DNA of 64,000 nucleotides from Syntrophomonas sp. Its GTDB lineage: Bacteria; Bacillota; Syntrophomonadia; Syntrophomonadales; Syntrophomonadaceae. The stretch lies in assembly GCA_016841875.1 (NCBI GenBank), contig JAENYG010000005.1, positions 124,001 through 188,000 on the forward strand, in the 5' to 3' direction. The translations under genes were made by a program, and so were the position numbers. This document shows, one piece after another, positions 58,466 through 64,000 of the stretch. The notes under the pieces are model-generated. The model did no database searches and was not told the DNA's origin. It worked only from the letters and a program-made list of their open reading frames with translations. Positions within the stretch are counted from its first letter, which is position 1, and each line of letters opens with the position of its first letter.

Positions 58466-58651
58466 TTGGCTAAGCAGATTAAAATTACCTGGACCAAAAG
58501 TTATATCGGCTGCCCCAAAACCCAAAGATCTACGATAAAAAGCTTGGGATTAAGGAAATTGCAGCATAGCGTTATTAAAGAAGACTGTCCGGAAATTAGA
58601 GGACAGGTAGGCAAAGTACAGCATCTCGTTACTGTAGAAGAGATAGATTAA
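58466..58651 (+). CDS. rpmD: Ribosomal protein L30
   Basis: 61 residues, TTG start 8 bases after GAGGAGG; an ATG five bases upstream is out of frame. 'IKITWTKSYIGCPKTQRSTI' is typical. Confidence 0.95.
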   Translation: MAKQIKITWTKSYIGCPKTQRSTIKSLGLRKLQHSVIKEDCPEIRGQVGKVQHLVTVEEID

Positions 58652-58669
58652 ATTCAGGGAGGTTTTATT

Positions 58670-59113
58670 GTGAAACTTGATGAGTTAAAATCTCCACCAG
58701 GCAGTACCAAGCGCATCAAAAGAGTAGGGCGCGGTATGGGTTCCGGGCATGGAAAAACATCTGCCCGGGGACACAAAGGCCAGAAGTCAAGATCTGGTGG
58801 TGGAATAAGACCTGGTTTTGAAGGCGGTCAAATGCCGTTACAAAGGAGAATACCCAAAAGAGGTTTTACCAATATATTCAAGACTGACTATGCCATCGTA
58901 AATGTAAAAGATCTCAATGTTTTTGAAGATGGTACCATAATAACTCCAGAATTATTACTCAACCAGGGTATAATTAAAAAGGTGAAAAGCGGTGGAGTTA
59001 AGATATTGGGCGATGGAGAGCTGCAGAGAAAACTGATAGTCAAGGCTAATAAAATCAGCAAACAAGCAGCTGAAAAAATTGCGGACCTAGGTGGGGAGAT
59101 AGAGGTGATTTAA
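58670..59113 (+). CDS. rplO: Ribosomal protein L15
   Basis: 147 residues. '[20 protein letters not shown]' and '[20 protein letters not shown]' are typical. GTG start after GGGAGG; stop overlaps the secY ATG (TAATG). Confidence 0.97.
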   Translation: MKLDELKSPPGSTKRIKRVGRGMGSGHGKTSARGHKGQKSRSGGGIRPGFEGGQMPLQRRIPKRGFTNIFKTDYAIVNVKDLNVFEDGTIITPELLLNQGIIKKVKSGGVKILGDGELQRKLIVKANKISKQAAEKIADLGGEIEVI

Positions 59114-60378
59114 TGCTGGGATCCATGCAGCAAGCTTTTAAAATCGGGGATTTAAGGAGTAAGCTATTATTCACCCTGCTGATGCTCCTAGTATTTAGAT
59201 TGGGAGCGCATATTCCGGCCCCCAACATAAATCCGGAGGCAATTCAGCAGTTTCTGAGCGGACAATTGTTTAGTTTTTTTGATGTAGTTTCAGGTGGTGC
59301 ATTTAAACGCTTTAGTATTTTCGCGATGAGTATCACACCATATATAAACGCATCAATTATCATGAATCTTCTCCAGGTAGTTATCCCCCGGCTGGAAGAA
59401 CTGGCTAAAGAAGGGGAAGAAGGCAAGAAAGTTATTGCACAGTACACCCGTTATGGAACGGTAGTATTAGCCTTTATACAGGCCCTGGGTATGGCGGCTG
59501 CGCTGGGAAACAACAATGCTATTATTAATCCTGGTGTGGTAACCTACTTGATTATCGCTATCTCCCTGACTGCGGGAACAGCTGTTTTAATGTGGATCGG
59601 GGAAATGATAACCGAACATGGAATAGGAAATGGTATATCCTTGATTATTTTCGCCGGAATAGTATCCAGAATGCCCAGCCAGATAGGTGGGGTTGTACAG
59701 GAGCTTTCCGGAGGGATAATTGGGTACTTCAATATCCTGTTATTTATAGTTCTGGCACTGGCTATAATAGTAGCCATAATAGCAGTAAATGAGGGTCAAA
59801 GACGCTTACCGGTTCAATACGCCAAAAGGGTGGTAGGACGTAAGATGTACGGAGGTCAAAGTACTTTCTTACCCCTAAAAGTTAACGCAGCCGGTGTTAT
59901 CCCGATAATATTTGCTATGTCTTTGATGATGTTTCCGGCTACCATAGGATCCTGGACGAGTCCGACCGGAGGATTCAATCAGTTTTTGAATACTTATTTT
60001 AATTTCGGCAGTCCAGCCTATAATATAATGTATTTCTTATTGATTGTATTCTTTACGTATTTTTATGTAGCCATAATATTTAACCCGGCCGATGTAGCTG
60101 AGAATATTAAAAAATATGGCGGTTTTGTACCGGGGATACGACCCGGCCGTCCGACAGCAGAATACATAGACCGGATTTTGTCGAGGTTAACTCTAGCCGG
60201 AGGTATATTCCTGGGCTTGATAGCTGTTCTACCTAATTTCGTTATCGCACTGACTGGAATCACCAGTTTGTGGTTTGGTGGAACATCGCTGCTGATTGTA
60301 GTAGGTGTAGCGCTTGATACCATGAAACAAATAGAATCTCACTTACTGTTAAGAAGTTATGAAGGCTTTGTTAAATAG
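59113..60378 (+). CDS. secY: Preprotein translocase subunit SecY
   Basis: 421-residue channel protein with ten expected membrane helices. '[20 protein letters not shown]', '[20 protein letters not shown]' and '[20 protein letters not shown]' are hallmark segments. Coupled to rplO by overlap; followed by adk after 11 bases. Confidence 0.98.
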   Translation: MLGSMQQAFKIGDLRSKLLFTLLMLLVFRLGAHIPAPNINPEAIQQFLSGQLFSFFDVVSGGAFKRFSIFAMSITPYINASIIMNLLQVVIPRLEELAKEGEEGKKVIAQYTRYGTVVLAFIQALGMAAALGNNNAIINPGVVTYLIIAISLTAGTAVLMWIGEMITEHGIGNGISLIIFAGIVSRMPSQIGGVVQELSGGIIGYFNILLFIVLALAIIVAIIAVNEGQRRLPVQYAKRVVGRKMYGGQSTFLPLKVNAAGVIPIIFAMSLMMFPATIGSWTSPTGGFNQFLNTYFNFGSPAYNIMYFLLIVFFTYFYVAIIFNPADVAENIKKYGGFVPGIRPGRPTAEYIDRILSRLTLAGGIFLGLIAVLPNFVIALTGITSLWFGGTSLLIVVGVALDTMKQIESHLLLRSYEGFVK

Positions 60379-60389
60379 GAGATGATAAT

Positions 60390-61037
60390 ATGAACTTAAT
60401 ATTAATGGGACCTCCAGGAGCCGGAAAAGGAACTCAGGCAGAATTTATCAAGGCAAAATATACGGTACCTCATATATCTACCGGAGATATGTTCAGGGAT
60501 GCGGTAAAAAAGGGGACTCCAATGGGGCAAGAAGCTAAAAAGTATATGAACGAAGGAAAATTAGTCCCAGACCAAGTCACCATAGGTATTGTTGAAGATC
60601 GACTTGCTGAAGATGATTGCCAGGCTGGTTTCTTATTAGATGGTTTTCCAAGGACCATTAATCAAGCTGAAGCCCTTGATCGAGTAATGGAAAAACTTGG
60701 TAAGAAAATTGACGCGGCCATCAATATATTCGTACCGGAAAAAATCCTGATTGAAAGAATGTCCGGCAGAGTTAGCTGCAAAGAATGTGGTACAGTATAT
60801 CATCTTGTATTTAATCCTCCCTCCCAATCAGGAAAATGTGATAAATGCAGCGGTGAACTGATCCAACGCAGTGATGATAATGCTGAAACAGGAGCTAATC
60901 GTCTGCAGGTATATATAGAACAAACTAGTCCATTGCTGGATTACTATGAGAATAAAGGGCTGCTGAAAGATGTAGATGGAAACCGGGACAGCAAATCAGT
61001 TGGCTCCGATATAGAAGCGATTTTAAATGGACTGTAG
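60390..61037 (+). CDS. adk: Adenylate kinase, zinc type
   Basis: 215 residues, interconverts AMP, ADP and ATP. P-loop '[14 protein letters not shown]', '[12 protein letters not shown]', and a LID with four Cys ('CKECGTVYH' and 'CDKCSGEL') that bind zinc as in Gram-positive enzymes. In most Firmicutes map follows; here it does not. Confidence 0.97.
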   Translation: MNLILMGPPGAGKGTQAEFIKAKYTVPHISTGDMFRDAVKKGTPMGQEAKKYMNEGKLVPDQVTIGIVEDRLAEDDCQAGFLLDGFPRTINQAEALDRVMEKLGKKIDAAINIFVPEKILIERMSGRVSCKECGTVYHLVFNPPSQSGKCDKCSGELIQRSDDNAETGANRLQVYIEQTSPLLDYYENKGLLKDVDGNRDSKSVGSDIEAILNGL

Positions 61038-61152
61038 GCAGGCCTCTTTAGGTGCAGAACCAAAGACAGCAAGTAGATTAGAATATGATTTTAGGTGCAA
61101 ACTTAATCATTTAAGGGAGTTCTAATGAAGAAGTCATTTTATTTGAAAAGTA

Positions 61153-61488
61153 ATGATCATCTATCGCACCGAGTTATGGGGGTGTCTGAAAATCCGGAAT
61201 GATTTAATAGGCCGAGTAGTTTATTCAAAGTCGGGTCGCGATAAAGGCAGGATCATGGTGGTTATCGATTTAGTCAACGAGCAGTATTGTATGGTGGCCG
61301 ATGGAGATCTGAGGAAGATTGAAAAACCCAAGATCAAGAATATAAAACACCTACAGCTCACTAATATGAAAGCAGATTCTGTTTTGGAGTGTCTGGCTAG
61401 AGGAGAAGTACCGGAAAATCATGTAATAAAAAACTATCTGAGTGCATTTAAAGGGACTGGAGAAATAGAAGGGAAGGAGGGCTGGTAA
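61153..61488 (+). CDS. KOW-domain protein, L14e/L6e/L27e-like
   Basis: A small RNA-binding-like protein seen in Firmicutes just before infA. 'DLIGRVVYSKSGRDKGRIMV' is the KOW-type start, followed by 'MVADGDLRKIEKPKIKNIKH'. The start is unsure: ATG 61153 lacks a good ribosome site, and the conserved part begins around codon 15, near a GGGGGTGT that would favour a non-standard CTG at 61186. It follows adk by 115 bases and overlaps nothing; infA starts directly after its stop. Confidence 0.85.
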   Translation: MIIYRTELWGCLKIRNDLIGRVVYSKSGRDKGRIMVVIDLVNEQYCMVADGDLRKIEKPKIKNIKHLQLTNMKADSVLECLARGEVPENHVIKNYLSAFKGTGEIEGKEGW

Positions 61489-61710
61489 ATGGCTAATAAG
61501 GACGATGTTATTGAGGTCGAGGGAAAGGTAATAGAACCACTTCCGAATGCCATGTTCAGGGTGGAACTAGAAAACGGCCATAAGGTCCTCGCCCATATAT
61601 CTGGTAAAATGAGAATGAATTTTATAAGGATATTACCCGGTGATAGGGTAATGGTAGAATTATCACCATACGATCTCAATCGTGGAAGAATAGTATATCG
61701 GTTCAAATAA
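61489..61710 (+). CDS. infA: Translation initiation factor IF-1
   Basis: 73-residue OB-fold factor. '[20 protein letters not shown]' and '[20 protein letters not shown]' are typical. AAGGAGG precedes the ATG; the gene abuts the KOW protein gene. Confidence 0.98.
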   Translation: MANKDDVIEVEGKVIEPLPNAMFRVELENGHKVLAHISGKMRMNFIRILPGDRVMVELSPYDLNRGRIVYRFK

Positions 61711-61753
61711 TTACTTACTGCATACGCATGTTAAATTAAGGAGGTATTGAAAA

Positions 61754-61867
61754 TTGAAGGTGAAACCCTCAGTGAAACCCATGTGCGAAAAATGCAAAAT
61801 AATAAAACGCAATGGTAAAGTAATGGTAATATGTGAAAATCCCAAACACAAGCAAGTTCAGGGCTGA
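61754..61867 (+). CDS. rpmJ: Ribosomal protein L36
   Basis: 37 residues, '[20 protein letters not shown]' with three Cys and a His making the zinc ribbon. TTG start after AAGGAGGT. Too short for many gene finders. Confidence 0.95.
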   Translation: MKVKPSVKPMCEKCKIIKRNGKVMVICENPKHKQVQG

Positions 61868-61887
61868 TTAATGGGAGGTGAATGATT

Positions 61888-62256
61888 ATGGCAAGAATAG
61901 CAGGTGTTGATTTACCCAGGGATAAAAGGATAGAAGTTTCTTTAACATATATTTATGGTTTAGGCAGATCATCAGCTAAGGCAATATTGGCAGCAACTGG
62001 TATAAATCCCGATACCAGGGTGAAAGATTTAACAGAAGAAGAAGTATCTAAATTAAGGGAAGTAATAGAAAAAAGGTATCAGGTCGAAGGAGATCTGCGC
62101 AGACAGATCAGCATGGATATTAAGAGACTGATGGATTTAGGTTGCTATAGAGGTCTGCGCCATCGTCGTGGTTTACCAGTACGTGGTCAAAAGACTAAGA
62201 CTAATGCCCGTACCCGAAAAGGACCTAAACGTACTGCCGGCGGCAGGAAGAAATAG
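61888..62256 (+). CDS. rpsM: Ribosomal protein S13
   Basis: 122 residues from ATG 61888, 9 bases after GGAGG; ATG 61882 is only 3 bases from it. '[20 protein letters not shown]' and '[20 protein letters not shown]' are typical. Confidence 0.97.
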   Translation: MARIAGVDLPRDKRIEVSLTYIYGLGRSSAKAILAATGINPDTRVKDLTEEEVSKLREVIEKRYQVEGDLRRQISMDIKRLMDLGCYRGLRHRRGLPVRGQKTKTNARTRKGPKRTAGGRKK

Positions 62257-62276
62257 CATATAAGGAGGATAAATGA

Positions 62277-62669
62277 GTGGCACGAAAGACATCCACCAGA
62301 GTTAAGAGGCGGGAAAAGAAGAATATTGAATCTGGAATTGCTCATATAAAATCTACATTTAACAATACCATGATTTCTATTACCGATAAAAAGGGCAATG
62401 CTATATCCTGGGCCAGTGCCGGAACGGTTGGATTTAAAGGTTCAAGAAAAAGCACTCCTTTTGCGGCTCAGCAAGCTGCCGAAAATGCAGCTAGAGCAGC
62501 TATGGAACATGGCTTAAAAGAAGTGGAATGTTACGTAAAGGGTCCGGGAGCAGGCCGTGAGGCAGCTATCCGTTCCTTGCAAGCTGCAGGGCTAGAAGTT
62601 AGTGTGATCAAAGATGTCACGCCTATTCCACACAATGGATGTAGACCACCAAAAAGAAGAAGAGTATAA
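62277..62669 (+). CDS. rpsK: Ribosomal protein S11
   Basis: 130 residues. '[20 protein letters not shown]' and '[20 protein letters not shown]' are typical. GTG start after AAGGAGG; an ATG four bases earlier is out of frame. Confidence 0.97.
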   Translation: MARKTSTRVKRREKKNIESGIAHIKSTFNNTMISITDKKGNAISWASAGTVGFKGSRKSTPFAAQQAAENAARAAMEHGLKEVECYVKGPGAGREAAIRSLQAAGLEVSVIKDVTPIPHNGCRPPKRRRV

Positions 62670-62685
62670 GGAGGTATATAGATAA

Positions 62686-63315
62686 GTGGGAAGATATACT
62701 GATTCGGTCTGCCGCCAGTGCCGTAGGGAAGGCGAAAAATTATTCCTTAAGGGAGACCGCTGTTATTCAGAAAAGTGTGCAGTCGAAAGAAAGCCATATC
62801 CACCCGGTTCCACTGCACGAAAACGCAGACAAAAACAGAGTGAATATGGATTACAATTAAGAGAAAAGCAAAAAACCAGAAAAATCTACGGAGTATTGGA
62901 GAAACAATTCCGCAACTACTTTAAGAAAGCTGATAGACAGCAGGGTATAACCGGTACTAATCTACTGGTCTTGCTGGAGAGAAGGCTGGACAATATAGTA
63001 TATAGATTAGGTTTTGCATCATCTCGGGCAGAAGCTCGGCAGCTGGTTAACCATGGCCACTTCACAATCAACGGTAGAAAGGCCACTATTCCGTCGATGC
63101 TGGTTAAAGTAGGTGATGTTATTCAGGTTAAAGAGAATAGTAAAGAAGCGGTTAAATTTCAGGAGATCAAGGATCAGGCTGCATACAAAACACCACCTGA
63201 GTGGCTGAGTGTAGATGCGGAGAATTTGACTGGCAGTATGCTGGCCTATCCGATTAGAGAGCAGATAGATACCACTGTAAATGAGCAGCTTATAATAGAA
63301 TTGTACTCTAGATAA
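62686..63315 (+). CDS. rpsD: Ribosomal protein S4, zinc-type N-terminus
   Basis: 209 residues. '[20 protein letters not shown]' plus '[13 protein letters not shown]' supply four Cys, the zinc-type form; '[20 protein letters not shown]' and '[16 protein letters not shown]' are the S4 domain. GTG start after AAGGAGG. Confidence 0.97.
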   Translation: MGRYTDSVCRQCRREGEKLFLKGDRCYSEKCAVERKPYPPGSTARKRRQKQSEYGLQLREKQKTRKIYGVLEKQFRNYFKKADRQQGITGTNLLVLLERRLDNIVYRLGFASSRAEARQLVNHGHFTINGRKATIPSMLVKVGDVIQVKENSKEAVKFQEIKDQAAYKTPPEWLSVDAENLTGSMLAYPIREQIDTTVNEQLIIELYSR

Positions 63316-63345
63316 CACCTCTAAAATTAAGGAGGGGATAAATAG

Positions 63346-64000
63346 ATGCTAGAGATGGAAAAACCTCGTATTGAGTGTGTTGAAAAAGATGTTGAAAGAA
63401 ATTATGGTAAGTTTGTTATTGAGCCGCTGGAAAGAGGATACGGAACTACCCTGGGGAATTCTCTGCGGCGGGTTCTCTTATCATCCTTACCAGGAGCAGC
63501 AGTTACTTCCGTAAAAATCGATGGGGTATTACATGAATTCTCTACCATTCCCAATGTAGTGGAAGATACCACCGAGATGATACTTAATATCAAGAAAATG
63601 GTATTAAAGTATGACGGAAACGAACGGAAAATAATCCGGATATCCCAGCAGGGCAAAAAGGCAATAACCGCTGGCGATATAGAGCAGGATGCAGAAGTTG
63701 ATATCTTAAATCCAGATTTGCATATAGCCACTCTGGATCAGGGTGCCAATGTGGAAATGGAAATGACGGTTGAAAGAGGCAGAGGCTATGTAACTGCCGA
63801 CCAGCAGCCCATTAAGAACGAAGATATCGTTGGTCTGGTACCGATTGATTCCATATTTACTCCGGTCAATCGAGTTAACTATACTATTGACAATGCCCGA
63901 GTAGGAAAAAGAACTGATTACGACAGCCTGACCCTGGAGGTGTGGACTAACGGCAGCATCAGCCCGGAGGAGGCCATCAGTTTATCAGCCCAGATACTTA
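63346..64000 (+). CDS. rpoA: RNA polymerase alpha subunit, 3' end cut by window
   Basis: The first ~218 residues are present. '[20 protein letters not shown]' and '[20 protein letters not shown]' are the conserved N-terminal dimerisation segments. AAGGAGGGG precedes the ATG, 30 bases after rpsD. The gene runs off the window, so the C-terminal DNA-binding domain is not seen. Confidence 0.97.
   Translation, partial: MLEMEKPRIECVEKDVERNYGKFVIEPLERGYGTTLGNSLRRVLLSSLPGAAVTSVKIDGVLHEFSTIPNVVEDTTEMILNIKKMVLKYDGNERKIIRISQQGKKAITAGDIEQDAEVDILNPDLHIATLDQGANVEMEMTVERGRGYVTADQQPIKNEDIVGLVPIDSIFTPVNRVNYTIDNARVGKRTDYDSLTLEVWTNGSISPEEAISLSAQIL

Overview
The window looks like a chromosomal segment of a low-to-moderate GC Firmicute of the Clostridia, most like the syntrophic fatty-acid oxidisers of the Syntrophomonas group. 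This is inferred from several gene families: a butyrate-type beta-oxidation cluster with three thiolase-family genes, a sporulation-type SigH, EF-Tu with a clostridial Cys-rich insertion, zinc-ribbon forms of L33, L36, S14 and adenylate kinase, a Cys T-box leader, and frequent GTG/TTG starts with strong AAGGAGG Shine-Dalgarno sites. No database search was possible, so the genus is a guess.

Region 1 (1-25.9 kb) is accessory catabolism. A partial enoyl-CoA hydratase is followed by an AcoR-like sigma-54 activator on the minus strand. Divergent from it is thl-hbd-crt-thl2-thl3, then a hotdog thioesterase and a metallo-beta-lactamase-fold hydrolase. Next is a seven-gene methylmalonyl-CoA operon: cobalamin adenosyltransferase, MeaB, acyl-CoA dehydrogenase, mutase large and small subunits, epimerase and carboxyltransferase. 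A second sigma-54 activator with a CBS pair and PAS domains follows, then a long acyl-CoA dehydrogenase, an unknown membrane protein and a soluble chemoreceptor-like protein. Four near-perfect -24/-12 promoters (3043, 10800, 20813, 23640) lie before these transcription units. An identical 13-base partly palindromic site, CGTACACCTGTAC, lies upstream of two of them. I infer a local sigma-54 regulon coupling beta-oxidation to the B12-dependent methylmalonyl-CoA branch; this is the most interesting system in the window.

Region 2 (26-32.2 kb) holds a cysteine T-box leader with cysE-cysS-mrnC-thyX-rlmB, then sigH, then five tRNA genes (Thr, Tyr, fMet, Thr, Met) directly upstream of the first tuf gene.

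Region 3 (32.3-64 kb) is the ribosomal and transcription superoperon: tuf1, rpmG-secE-nusG-rplK-rplA, an L10 leader, rplJ-rplL, an inserted exported protein, rpoB-rpoC, an L7Ae-like protein, rpsL-rpsG-fusA-tuf2, then the S10-spc-alpha gene series from rpsJ to a truncated rpoA. Oddities are two apparently identical tuf copies with extreme GTA/ATA codon use, an exported protein between rplL and rpoB, no map gene between adk and infA, and REP-like inverted repeats.
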